64,000 nt of DNA from a bacterium (GTDB lineage: Bacteria > Armatimonadota > Abditibacteriia > Abditibacteriales > Abditibacteriaceae): NCBI GenBank assembly GCA_004172935.1, contig SDZD01000006.1:1-64000 (forward strand). Reading direction: 5' to 3'. A program made the translations under genes and the position numbers. The notes beneath the pieces are model-generated. The model did no database searches. It saw only the letters and a program-made list of their open reading frames with translations, and was not told the DNA's origin. This document shows positions 1 through 8,101 of this stretch, in pieces (within the stretch, counting starts at the first letter, position 1; every line of letters begins with the position of its first letter).

Positions 1-644
1 TCGTGCAGGGGAGCAGCACGAAATACCAATTCGATATGGTCGTCGGATAAACCGAGTTTTTGGGCGATGCGCTGGCAGGTATGGGCAACGCGGCGGGTGT
101 GGGCGCCTGTATCGTCGTCATGGTGTTCGCCCGCGCGCGCCAGACGCTCGATGACATCGAGTTGAGCGGCTTTCAGTTCGCTTTGGATTTCCTGTAAGCC
201 CTTGATGCGCTCGGCGACCTCAAGTTCGAGAAGGCGGTTGCGCTCTTGAAGTTCGAGTTGGAGTGAGCGTATTTTCAGCAGATTGCGGGCGCGCAACGTC
301 ACATCGAATGGTTCGTGGGGACGCGATAAGAAATCGGTGGCGCCTAGAGAAAGAGCGGCCTGGCGCGTCGTATCATCGGGGGCGGCGGTGATGACTAATA
401 CCGGCAAAAAAGGGTCGGGGGTAACAGCGGGCAAGGCGCGCAAGATGTCGAAGCCGCTGACATGTGCCATCATCAAGTCGAGGATGATGAGATCGGGCTT
501 GCATTCGCGAATCGAATCGAGTGCGGATTCGGGATCATTTTGTGGCAGGATTTGGGTGTAGCCCGCTCTTTGAAGGATTACAGTGAGTATTCCGATGTTA
601 TCCAAAGAGTCGTCGATAATGAGAATGCGTGGCTGCGGTGACAT
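1..644 (-). CDS. Response regulator with HD-GYP-type output domain (3' end outside window)
   Basis: The reverse strand reads MSPQPRILIIDDSLDN at the start, a two-component receiver: acidic pair IIDD near residue 10, phospho-acceptor Asp in LIILDLMM near residue 57, the Thr of VITAA near residue 85 and the Lys position apparently replaced by Arg in FLSRPHEP. A coiled-coil-like linker (about residues 125-165, rich in Leu, Glu and Arg) leads to ERLARAGEHHDDDTGAHTRRVA, the opening of an HD-GYP phosphodiesterase domain. The window ends exactly at the LHD of the metal-binding HD motif. Such proteins usually hydrolyse cyclic di-GMP in response to a sensor kinase; the GYP part is not visible, so catalysis is inferred. 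The missing receiver Lys is worth noting, since it normally helps propagate phosphorylation. Confidence 0.8.
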   Translation of the reverse strand, partial: MSPQPRILIIDDSLDNIGILTVILQRAGYTQILPQNDPESALDSIRECKPDLIILDLMMAHVSGFDILRALPAVTPDPFLPVLVITAAPDDTTRQAALSLGATDFLSRPHEPFDVTLRARNLLKIRSLQLELQERNRLLELEVAERIKGLQEIQSELKAAQLDVIERLARAGEHHDDDTGAHTRRVAHTCQRIAQKLGLSDDHIELVFRAAPLH

Positions 645-855
645 AGACGGCTACAATTCGAGAACGGCTGTTACGCAAAGACTTTACCATGCCTGTCCCA
701 ATTTGTACTAAGGGAAAACGATGATTTATCAATCTCTTAGTCGCTATATCGCACTAAAACTCAGCAAGATTTGGATAATCTCGCAGTTGTGTTGCTTATC
801 GCATTTTTACTTTGTTATGCGCTAAGTTGTGGCTGTTTCCTCAAACTAGACCGCC

Positions 856-1671
856 ATGTCCCAAGAACAAAATATTGACTCTGGCGAGGATTTACAGGCG
901 ATGCCTAACTCGGATATCGTCGCGTCTAAAGCGGAAGTCAAGGAAGCGGCCAAGCACACGGATGATTTCGCGCTGCTTAATCCCGGCAGACCTACCGCGC
1001 TTCAGGAGCATTTCACCGAGTCGGATACGTGGCGTGTGCTGCGGATTCAGTCGGAGTTCGTGCATTCTTTCGAGCTGATGAGCAAAGTGGGGCCGAGTGT
1101 GGCGATCTTCGGGTCGGCTCGTTTGCCCGAAACCTCGCCCTATTACATCACAGCTCGCGAGGTGGCGCGGCGGTTGGCGAAGAGTGGCTGGGCCATTATT
1201 ACCGGGGGAGGCCCCGGCATCATGGAAGCGGCCAACCGGGGCGCCCGCGATGCGCGCGAGAAGCACGAGAAGATGAGCATCGGCCTCAATATCGAGTTGC
1301 CGTTCGAGCAGAGCATGAACCCCTACTGCGATATTGGCATCAACTTCCGCTACTTCTTTTGCCGCAAGGTGAACTTCGTCAAATATGCCTCGGCGTTCGT
1401 GATTTTTCCCGGCGGCTTTGGCACGCTGGATGAGTTTTTCGAGGCGTTGACGCTGGTGCAGACGCACAAAATTCAGGACTTCCCGGTGGTTGTATTCGGC
1501 TCTGATTATTGGAAGGGACTGATTGATTGGATGCGCGCGACTCTGGTCGCCAATGGAACGATTTTAGCCTCGGATCTTGATTTGATTTATCTGACGGACG
1601 ACCCAAATGAGGTCGTTGAATACATATTCGAACACACGCGCAGCGTGCGGCATCCCGAAGAGCGACGGTGA
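856..1671 (+). CDS. LOG family (TIGR00730) nucleotide 5'-monophosphate nucleosidase
   Basis: A 271-residue Rossmann-fold protein with the two family signatures: GGGPGIMEAANRGA at about residue 117 and PGGFGTLDE at residues 185-193. The family was long annotated as lysine decarboxylase; characterised members release ribose 5-phosphate from nucleoside monophosphates (cytokinin-activating LOG enzymes in plants, purine/pyrimidine nucleosidases such as PpnN in bacteria). The first 55 residues are polar and variable, so the start at ATG 856 is likely but an internal Met would also fit. It stands alone, convergent with the glycosyltransferase gene that follows. Cytoplasmic nucleotide salvage is the safest role. 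Confidence 0.85.
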   Translation: MSQEQNIDSGEDLQAMPNSDIVASKAEVKEAAKHTDDFALLNPGRPTALQEHFTESDTWRVLRIQSEFVHSFELMSKVGPSVAIFGSARLPETSPYYITAREVARRLAKSGWAIITGGGPGIMEAANRGARDAREKHEKMSIGLNIELPFEQSMNPYCDIGINFRYFFCRKVNFVKYASAFVIFPGGFGTLDEFFEALTLVQTHKIQDFPVVVFGSDYWKGLIDWMRATLVANGTILASDLDLIYLTDDPNEVVEYIFEHTRSVRHPEERR

Positions 1672-1722
1672 GATAAGGGGGGCGAATAAGGTGCGCTTTG
1701 CGCGGCTGGATGATGAAGGGAG

Positions 1723-2790
1723 TTAGGAACGAAAGGCTCTGGCTAGAACTTCGATATTGCGTTCGACATCGAAGCGTTCTTCTATACGGCGGCGGGCGTT
1801 TTCGCAGCGCAGTTTGGTTTGTTCGGGGGTTTGGAATACGCGGGCTAAGGCATAGGTCAGGGCTGTTGTATCGCCCGCATCGACTATAAGGCCCGTTGTG
1901 TCATCGACGAAGTCGGAGGCGCTTCCGGCGTTGGTGGTGACGATGGGGAGGCCGAGGGCGGCAGCTTCGAGCAGGACGTTGGCGAGTCCGTCGCGGTCGC
2001 CTTCGCGGGTTTGGCGCGAAGGGAGAACGAGGCAGTCGCAGCGGCGCATTACCTTGATTGCTTGAAGATGGGGGAGGGCGCCATACCAGTGCAAACCTTC
2101 GGGACGAATGCAGCCCTTTTGTTTGTACCAATCTAGGCGATGAAAGCCGCGCTTGTGCAGTTCAGCGGCGAGTGGCCCTTCGCCGATGAGCCTGAGATGG
2201 GCGCGTTGGAACTGTGAGTTGAGGACATCGACGGAGTGTATGGCCTCGAACCAGCCTTTCTTTTCTACAAGGCGCCCGACACCCACGATACGGACTGGTT
2301 TATTGGGGCGCGGTTGGAAGCGGCGGAATTTGTAGCGCTTGAGTTCGAGGCCGTGCGGCGCGTATATGACGTTAGTGCCATATTTTTGCAGTTCGCGGGT
2401 ACCAGCGAGGGTGCAACTAGTGGCGAATTTGGCGGAGGCGAGTTTGGCTTTCAGGTCGCCGCCTTCGACCCACAGGTCGCGGGCGTGGGCGGAAAAACTC
2501 CACGGAATGCCCGCGCGTTTGGCGGCGCTTTGGGCGACGAGGGCGAGGTGATTGGCCCAACCCGCGTGGACGTGGGCGAAGGCGCGTAAGTCGAGATTAG
2601 CCCCGACGTTTTGCCAGCGGCGCGGGGAGAGCTTTTCGCGCCAACTCTGGTGGATGGGGGTGGCGCCTTCGCCCGCGTTGAAGGCGAACACCTCGATTTC
2701 GAAGCCGTGTCGCCGTAGTGCCTCGATTTCGCGGGCGATGAAGGTTTCGCTGTTCGATGGGTAGGTATCGAGCAGGTAGGCGATTTTCAT
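1723..2790 (-). CDS. GT4-family glycosyltransferase (colanic-acid WcaL-like)
   Basis: The start is MKIAYLLDTYPSNSETFI at 2790, which overlaps the stop of the upstream glycosyltransferase by the four bases ATGA, so the two are probably translationally coupled. The product is 355 residues with a GT-B layout. The N-terminal half keeps ETFIAREI and SAHARD; the C-terminal nucleotide-sugar domain begins near VRIVGVGRLVEKKG and holds the E-x7-E type motif in GLANVLLEAAALGLPIV. This resembles the colanic-acid WcaL/exopolysaccharide glycosyltransferases, although the N-terminal domain looks shorter than usual. It probably transfers a sugar from a nucleotide donor to a lipid-linked glycan at the cytoplasmic face. 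Donor and acceptor cannot be read from sequence. Confidence 0.85.
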   Translation of the reverse strand: MKIAYLLDTYPSNSETFIAREIEALRRHGFEIEVFAFNAGEGATPIHQSWREKLSPRRWQNVGANLDLRAFAHVHAGWANHLALVAQSAAKRAGIPWSFSAHARDLWVEGGDLKAKLASAKFATSCTLAGTRELQKYGTNVIYAPHGLELKRYKFRRFQPRPNKPVRIVGVGRLVEKKGWFEAIHSVDVLNSQFQRAHLRLIGEGPLAAELHKRGFHRLDWYKQKGCIRPEGLHWYGALPHLQAIKVMRRCDCLVLPSRQTREGDRDGLANVLLEAAALGLPIVTTNAGSASDFVDDTTGLIVDAGDTTALTYALARVFQTPEQTKLRCENARRRIEERFDVERNIEVLARAFRS

Positions 2791-3893
2791 AGTGCTGAAT
2801 AGACCCCGGCGATGATGCGTGCGGTGCGCTGCCACGAGAAATAGCGGGCGAAGTGTTGGCCCTGAGCGGCGACGGAGTCGGTGGTGTTGAGGGCGGCTTT
2901 TATGGATTTAGCGATGGAATCGAGCGAATGTGGGTCGGGTGTCCATGCCACTGTTCGCAAGTCGGGGATGGGGACTCGGTTGGAGGCGACGACCGGGGCG
3001 CCGCACGCGAGGGCTTCGACGATGGGAAGGCCGAAGCCTTCGGCGAGCGAGGGGAAGCAGAAGGCGGCGCAGTCGCTCATGAGGACGCGCAATTCGGTTC
3101 GGTCGACGTAGCCGAGGAAGCGGGCTTTGAGTTTGAGCTGTTGCAGTTCGGGCCACGGTTTGAGGCCCCCCACAAAGATGAGTTCGGGGGCGTTGCTGCC
3201 CAATGACTGGACGGCGCGAAGTAGGCGGGGCAAATTCTTTTTCGGCTCCAGATTGCCCGCGAAGAGCAGGAAGCGCGGGGGAAGAGCGAACTTTTGGTGG
3301 GCAGCGTGACGTTGGGCTTGCGTGACTGGCTCGAAGAAGTCGTTTTCGACTCCTAAAGGGGCAACGACCACGTTGGCGCCGGGAGCGCGGCGCAGGATGG
3401 CGTCGCGGCCTTTGGGGGTGGAGGCTAGAAGGACATCGGCGCGGCGCAGGGTGGCGGGCATGATGGTGCGGTAGTGGAGGCGATTGACGCGAGTGGCAAA
3501 GCGCGGGAAATCGAGTGCGATGAGGTCGGGGATGGAAACCACTGTCGCGCATGGTGACAGTAGGGGCATGACGTAGTTAGTGGCGTGCAGGCAGTCGAAC
3601 TGTTCGGCTTTGAGGAGCAAGGGAAGTTCGGTTTGTTGCCAGAGGATGCGGCGGGCTTTGGCTTCGCCCTCGAAGGGGAGGCGGCGCCAGTGCCAGTTCG
3701 GTTTAGAGAGTGGCGAAGTGGGGGCATCGTGGGGCACGAAGACCTCGAAGGAGTGCGGCAAATCGAGTTCGTGCAGCGCCAAAAGCGTTTGCCAGAGGGC
3801 ACGCTCTATGCCGCCCAAACGTCCGTAGAGGGGCGTAGCGTCGAGGGCGATTTTCACACGAGGAGTTTGAAAGCACTTCTCCCCTGAGTGCAT
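2787..3893 (-). CDS. GT4-family glycosyltransferase (mannosyltransferase-like)
   Basis: A second GT-B glycosyltransferase, with GGIERALWQTL near the N-terminus, FAGNLEPKKNLPRLLRA starting the C-terminal Rossmann domain and the donor-binding motif FPSLAEGFGLPIVEALACG. GT4 enzymes with this pattern often transfer mannose or related sugars. The open frame extends to 3929 but the conserved part starts at VKIALDATPLYGR; I chose the ATG at 3893 (MHSGEKCF), and a GTG at 3857 is another possibility. Its stop overlaps the next glycosyltransferase start (ATGA), so the pair forms a small operon. The gene diverges from the helicase, leaving only about 40 bases for both promoters. Confidence 0.85.
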   Translation of the reverse strand: MHSGEKCFQTPRVKIALDATPLYGRLGGIERALWQTLLALHELDLPHSFEVFVPHDAPTSPLSKPNWHWRRLPFEGEAKARRILWQQTELPLLLKAEQFDCLHATNYVMPLLSPCATVVSIPDLIALDFPRFATRVNRLHYRTIMPATLRRADVLLASTPKGRDAILRRAPGANVVVAPLGVENDFFEPVTQAQRHAAHQKFALPPRFLLFAGNLEPKKNLPRLLRAVQSLGSNAPELIFVGGLKPWPELQQLKLKARFLGYVDRTELRVLMSDCAAFCFPSLAEGFGLPIVEALACGAPVVASNRVPIPDLRTVAWTPDPHSLDSIAKSIKAALNTTDSVAAQGQHFARYFSWQRTARIIAGVYSAL

Positions 3894-3934
3894 CTTTTTT
3901 GTGTGCAGCTTTGCGCGCTGCGCTTCCAAACTGA

Positions 3935-6925
3935 ATGCACATGAATTTGCTCGAAGGCTTGAACACGCCCCAACAACAGGCGGTCACACACATGGATGGG
4001 CCGCTATTGATTTTCGCGGGCGCTGGTAGCGGAAAGACTCGCACCCTCACTCATCGTATCGCTTATCTGATTGAGAACGGTATCTCCCCCAATCGTATTT
4101 TGGCCGTTACCTTCACCAACAAGGCCGCGAAGGAGATGCGCGAACGCCTGGAAAACCTTGTCGGTCCGGTTGCGAAACGGATGTGGATGGGGACTTTTCA
4201 CGCGCTGTGCGCGCAGATGTTGCGCATTCACGGTGACCGCATCGGGCTTAACCCTCGCTTCTCGATTCTCGATGCCGACGACCAGTTGAGGCTAATGAAA
4301 GAGGTCGTCAAGGACGCTAACCTCGATTCCGACCGCTTCAAGCCCGCCGTTGCGCTTTCCAAAGTTTCGGATGCCAAGAACGCTTTGCTGACGCCCGAAA
4401 AGGTGATTGAGCGGGCCAGCAAGCCGCACGAGCGGGTTTACGCCAACTTGTATGCGCGCTATCAGGAGAAATTGCGCATCGCGTCGGCGCTCGACTTCGA
4501 CGACCTGTTGGGCGAAGCCGTGCGGCTTTTGCAGGAAAGCCCCGAATCGTTGGCGCACTGGTCGGAGCGCTTTCAGCATGTGCTTATCGACGAGTTTCAG
4601 GATGTGAACGAGGCGCAGTTCCGCTGGGCACAACTTCTGGCGAGTAAGCATAAAAATATTTGCGTCGTTGGCGACGATGACCAGTGTTTGGTTGCTGGAA
4701 CTTTGGTGGAAACGCCTGACGGTAAGAAGCCAATTGAGGAAATCGTTGAGGGCGATAAGGTATTGTCGGGAGTTGGTGAGGGCATCGCTCGATTTTATGA
4801 AGTGCAAGCTGTCAAATCCAGAGAGTACAGCGGCCCTATCCTGAAAATTAGCACCGATTTTCGGCATGAACTACGTGTAACTCCCAATCACATTTGCTTT
4901 GGTGCCATTGCTCGTGACCGCACTCAAGCGATTGGGCGTCCTGAGACGGTATTGCTTTCCGCATTTGAATGCGTTGGTGAGGATACCCAGCCTGTCCACT
5001 CGGTTTTCTCGAAGTCGCGAGCTGGGGGGCAGGAGCGTAATTTGGATGTGGCAGAAGAGAACGCTCGTAATATTGCACGTTCAGAAGGTGGGGCCGAAAT
5101 CGAGCGTGTGGCGATGTTTTGCGGTATGGATTACCCCGACAGTGAGCCGTTTAATTTTCTTCCTGCCTCGGCCCTCCAAATTAATAACGGGGTTCCTGCC
5201 GTTGAGGGAAACAATGTGTTTTCGGCGCGGATTAATAGTATCGAAGAAGAGCCTTATGAGGGTTTTGTGTATGACCTTGATGTTCAACATGCACGTAACT
5301 TCGCGGCTAACGGTGTGTTAGTTCACAACTCGATTTACGCTTGGAGAGGTGCCAATGTCAAGATTATTTTGGAGTTCGAGCAGGTTTACAAGGATGCTAC
5401 CGTTGTGCGGTTGGAGCAGAATTATCGCTCGACTCAGAAGATTTTGGATGCGGCGTATGGGGTCATTTCGCAGAACAATGGGCGGGCTTCGAAGCGGTTG
5501 TGGACGGAAGAGGAAGGTGGCGCGCAGCTGACTTTGCATGGGGCGCTGAATGCTCAGGAAGAGGCGGCTTATATAGTGCGTCAAATCGAGATTATACGGC
5601 GCGAAGAGCGGTTGGATTATAAAGATTTCGCGATTTTGTGCCGTGTGAACGCGCAGTCTCGGCCATTTGAAGAGGCGTTTTTGCGGTCGCGGGTGCCGTT
5701 GAAACTGGTAGGAACACAGCGATTTTATGAACGCCGCGAAATTCGCGATGTGATGGCTTATTTGCGGTGGATTTACAACCCGGACGACAATGCGGCGATT
5801 TCTCGATTGATTAACGTGCCGCCGCGTGGGATTGGTGGGGTGACGGTGGATAAGATTGATGCGATTGCGCGCGAACAGGGGCGCTCGATGGGCGCCGTGC
5901 TGTTGGATAATGGCACGACGGGCAAGCTGCTATCGCCCGCTGTGGCGCGCAAGATCGAGCCGCTGCAACGTTTGCTTCGGCTCCTGATGGAAGATGCGCA
6001 GAAGTCGCTGAACCTCGCCGATTTGATGGATAAGATTTTGGAGCGCACACGGATGCTGGAATGGCTGCGCGGCGAGCGCGATGGCGACTCGGTTGACCGT
6101 GAGGCGAACGTCGAGGAGTTGGTGCGCGCCATCGAATCGTTCGATATGCGATTGGCCGAAGAAGTGGACGAGAACGGCGAAACCAGCGAAGTTTGGAACG
6201 AGGGCGACCCATTGCGGTTGGGGATGTTCTTGGGTGAAGTTGTGCTGGATGGTTCGGGCGATAAGGACAACCAGAAGAACCAGACGGACGATGCCGTGAC
6301 GTTCATGACTCTGCACTCGGCGAAGGGACTAGAGTTCCCGGTGGTGTTTTTGGCCGGAGTCGAGCAGGGGCTTTTGCCGCACGCACGCGCGGTCTTCTCG
6401 GAGAACGCTTCGGCGGAGGAGTTAGAAGAGGAAAGGCGACTGATGTATGTGGGGTTGACTCGCGCGGAGAAGCGGGCCTATCTGACCTATGCGCAGCAAC
6501 GCACCATGCATGGGCGCACCGAGACGACGCAGCAATCTCAGTTCTTGGATGAAATCCCGGCACATTTGGTGGATCGCGAAGGGTTGGCGAAGATGGGGCG
6601 CGGTACATTCCACACCCGTTCGAGCGACTGGGGCAGTTCTGGGCGCGGCTCGTATCGCGACCGCATCGAGTCGTTGCCGCGTCCGGCTTTTACTCCGGCG
6701 TCTTCGAGTAGTAGTAGTTCGAGTGCAGCGCGCGACACCGGGGGCAAACCACCGATGTTCAGGGTGAGCGACCGTGTACGACACAAGACTTATGGCGAAG
6801 GATTGGTGGTGGCCGCCAGCGCGCAAGGCGGGTCGGGCGAATGGGTCGAAGTCGCGTTTTTGCAGGGCGGCGTCGGCAAGAAGAAGCTGATTGTCGCTTT
6901 CGCCGGATTGGAAAAGGCGAGCTAA
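3935..6925 (+). CDS. pcrA: UvrD/PcrA-type superfamily 1 DNA helicase, interrupted by an in-frame intein
   Basis: The frame encodes 996 residues, of which 215 (residues 251-465) are an intein; the spliced helicase would be about 781 residues, normal for PcrA. Visible motifs are Walker A GAGSGKT (29-35), Ia AVTFTNKAAKEM, II LIDEFQD (Asp219-Glu220), III GDDDQ/SIYAWRGA (split by the intein), IV LEQNYRSTQ, V TLHSAKGLEFPVVFLAG and VI RLMYVGLTRAEK. After a run of eight serines the C-terminus carries the PcrA-type Tudor-like module (VSDRVRHKTYGEGLVV). The enzyme unwinds DNA 3' to 5' in nucleotide excision repair, mismatch repair and replication-fork clearance. Activity should depend on intein splicing because motif III couples ATP hydrolysis to DNA binding. 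ATG 3935 or 3941 could be the start. Confidence 0.95.
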   Translation: MHMNLLEGLNTPQQQAVTHMDGPLLIFAGAGSGKTRTLTHRIAYLIENGISPNRILAVTFTNKAAKEMRERLENLVGPVAKRMWMGTFHALCAQMLRIHGDRIGLNPRFSILDADDQLRLMKEVVKDANLDSDRFKPAVALSKVSDAKNALLTPEKVIERASKPHERVYANLYARYQEKLRIASALDFDDLLGEAVRLLQESPESLAHWSERFQHVLIDEFQDVNEAQFRWAQLLASKHKNICVVGDDDQCLVAGTLVETPDGKKPIEEIVEGDKVLSGVGEGIARFYEVQAVKSREYSGPILKISTDFRHELRVTPNHICFGAIARDRTQAIGRPETVLLSAFECVGEDTQPVHSVFSKSRAGGQERNLDVAEENARNIARSEGGAEIERVAMFCGMDYPDSEPFNFLPASALQINNGVPAVEGNNVFSARINSIEEEPYEGFVYDLDVQHARNFAANGVLVHNSIYAWRGANVKIILEFEQVYKDATVVRLEQNYRSTQKILDAAYGVISQNNGRASKRLWTEEEGGAQLTLHGALNAQEEAAYIVRQIEIIRREERLDYKDFAILCRVNAQSRPFEEAFLRSRVPLKLVGTQRFYERREIRDVMAYLRWIYNPDDNAAISRLINVPPRGIGGVTVDKIDAIAREQGRSMGAVLLDNGTTGKLLSPAVARKIEPLQRLLRLLMEDAQKSLNLADLMDKILERTRMLEWLRGERDGDSVDREANVEELVRAIESFDMRLAEEVDENGETSEVWNEGDPLRLGMFLGEVVLDGSGDKDNQKNQTDDAVTFMTLHSAKGLEFPVVFLAGVEQGLLPHARAVFSENASAEELEEERRLMYVGLTRAEKRAYLTYAQQRTMHGRTETTQQSQFLDEIPAHLVDREGLAKMGRGTFHTRSSDWGSSGRGSYRDRIESLPRPAFTPASSSSSSSSAARDTGGKPPMFRVSDRVRHKTYGEGLVVAASAQGGSGEWVEVAFLQGGVGKKKLIVAFAGLEKAS
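4685..5329 (+). other. Mini-intein inside helicase motif III (Cys1 ... His-Asn / Ser+1)
   Basis: This in-frame insertion of 215 codons separates GDDDQ from SIYAWRGA, which are contiguous in UvrD/PcrA proteins. It starts with Cys (TGT at 4685-4687) in CLVAGTLVETPDG, splicing block A. Block B is RHELRVTPNHICF with the T-x-x-H pattern. Block F is GFVYDLDVQHARNF and block G is NGVLVHN, ending in the penultimate His and terminal Asn, followed by the extein nucleophile Ser. No LAGLIDADG endonuclease blocks can be seen in the roughly 110-residue middle part, so this looks like a mini-intein that splices but no longer homes. Two 60-base lines from the intein are close to 48% G+C by hand count, a little below the neighbouring genes. 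Confidence 0.95.
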
Positions 6926-6939
6926 GCGAAGAGGGTTTG

Positions 6940-6974
6940 AAAGGGGCTGCGATGCGGCCCCTTTCGTCGTTTTG
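6940..6974 (+). terminator. Rho-independent terminator of the helicase gene
   Basis: AAAGGGGC (6940-6947) pairs perfectly with GCCCCTTT (6957-6964) around a nine-base loop, and a loosely T-rich stretch follows. It starts 14 bases after the helicase stop and precedes the KaiC-like gene. Confidence 0.75.
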
Positions 6975-7016
6975 AGGTTTTGGCAATCTCACTGCTACAC
7001 TGCCGCTCAGATATAC

Positions 7017-7742
7017 ATGGCCAGACCTCGCGTAGCTACGGGTATCACCGAACTCGACAACATGTTGCAAGGCGGACTTCCGCAGGGCAAATCGTACCTT
7101 CTTTCGGGTGAACCGGGAACCGGTAAGACCACTTTTTCAGCGCAGTTCATCCTTGAGGGATTGAAGCGCGGCGAAAACGGCATCTACATTTCGGTAGATG
7201 AAAAGCCCTCGCATGTGGTGGAAGATGCCGAGAGTCTGGGCTGGGATTTACGAACACCCGTCGAGCAGGGCAAGCTGATTTTGCTGGACGTGTCGCCTTA
7301 TTTCAACTGGGTTCGACAGGGCAAGAATAACTCGATTGATTCGGCGGAAGTGATCTCCGATTTGTCGAAGCAGATTCGACGTATTTCGGCGAAGCGGTTG
7401 GTATTCGACTCGATTGTTCCCCTCGTTTTACACCGCGAGCGCGTCCATGATGTGCAGGAGTTCATCCGCGATTTGATTTTCTCGATTGACGATAATCTGG
7501 GTTGCACCACGCTAATGACCAGCCACATCTGGCCGGGGGCGATGGGGTCAGCGGAGCATAGCGTCGAGGAGTTTTTGGTGTCGGGCGTGATTCAGTTGCG
7601 CTTGGTGAAGGCGGCTGAAGGGCGCTACAAGCGCGCTATGTTCGTTCGCAAGATGCGCGCGACTCCAGTGGAATTGCGCGAGTACGCTTTCGAGATTCAG
7701 CATGAGAAAGGGCTGGTTATTACAGAGCCTTTGAATGACTAG
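7017..7742 (+). CDS. KaiC/RadA-like single-domain RecA-fold ATPase
   Basis: A 241-residue protein starting MARPRVATGITELDNMLQGGLPQGKSY, the usual opening of KaiC-type domains. Walker A is GEPGTGKTT at residues 31-39; Walker B candidates are KLILLDVS and KRLVFDSIVPL; LMTSHIWPG follows in the sensor region. The frame is open upstream to 6891, but homology begins at the ATG at 7017. The length equals one KaiC domain, so this is not the double-domain clock KaiC. Single-domain homologues in bacteria and archaea take part in signalling or in control of phosphotransfer; the substrate here is unknown. No good ribosome-binding site precedes the start. The truncated response regulator lies too far away to be called a partner. 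Confidence 0.85.
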   Translation: MARPRVATGITELDNMLQGGLPQGKSYLLSGEPGTGKTTFSAQFILEGLKRGENGIYISVDEKPSHVVEDAESLGWDLRTPVEQGKLILLDVSPYFNWVRQGKNNSIDSAEVISDLSKQIRRISAKRLVFDSIVPLVLHRERVHDVQEFIRDLIFSIDDNLGCTTLMTSHIWPGAMGSAEHSVEEFLVSGVIQLRLVKAAEGRYKRAMFVRKMRATPVELREYAFEIQHEKGLVITEPLND

Positions 7743-8004
7743 TTTTTAGTGGTTAGTTACTAGTTGTTAGTTTTCCGAGTTCGGATTGTCTGGCGTTTTT
7801 GCCCCTCCTAACCTCCCCATGAATGGAGAGGGACCACTCATTGAATTGGGGGAGTCTCTCGTTATTTGGGGGTTGGTAACCGCTGCGCGGCCTTCGGCCA
7901 CCTTCTCTCGCTGTGCGGGAGAAGGGCTGACTTTCAGCATCCTCTCGTGGACGCGGCAGGCCATTATGCTCTACGAATAACCAACATATCATATTGCCTC
8001 TCGC

Positions 8005-8034
8005 GGACACGGCAGGCCATGTCCCTACATTTGC
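8005..8034 (+). repeat. CTAC-tailed palindrome, copy 2
   Basis: GGACACGGC (8005-8013), AG, GCCATGTCC (8016-8024), then CTAC directly. One mismatch in the nine-base stem. It is preceded by CTCTCGC, as are the copies at 8052 and 10538. A degenerate copy 1 lies at 7949-7974. Confidence 0.7.
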
Positions 8035-8051
8035 CAGTGAGACCCTCTCGC

Positions 8052-8080
8052 GGCCATGACAAGTCATGGCCCTACATTTG
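8052..8080 (+). repeat. CTAC-tailed palindrome, copy 3
   Basis: GGCCATGAC (8052-8060), AA, GTCATGGCC (8063-8071), a perfect nine-base stem, followed at once by CTACATTTG. The stem sequence differs from copy 2 but pairing is kept, and the tail CTACATTTG is identical. Confidence 0.75.
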
Positions 8081-8101
8081 TGTTTCGTAGTTTCTGACTG
8101 C

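Larger units (their letters stand above)
7743..8101. repeat. Repeat-rich spacer between the KaiC-like and PL8 genes
   Basis: This 359-base gap has no credible gene. It holds, in order: a TAG-rich array of degenerate heptads (7743-7776) ending GTTAGTTTTCCG; a stretch around 7800-7860 with CCTCCTAACCTCCCC-like sequence; a hairpin block with GCGCGGCCTTCGGCC and CTCTCG...GCGGGAGAAGG (7880-7926); and three palindromes of the CTAC-tailed family (7949-7974, 8005-8034, 8052-8080). The same order of elements recurs on the other side of the PL8 gene at 10391-10561. Confidence 0.8.
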
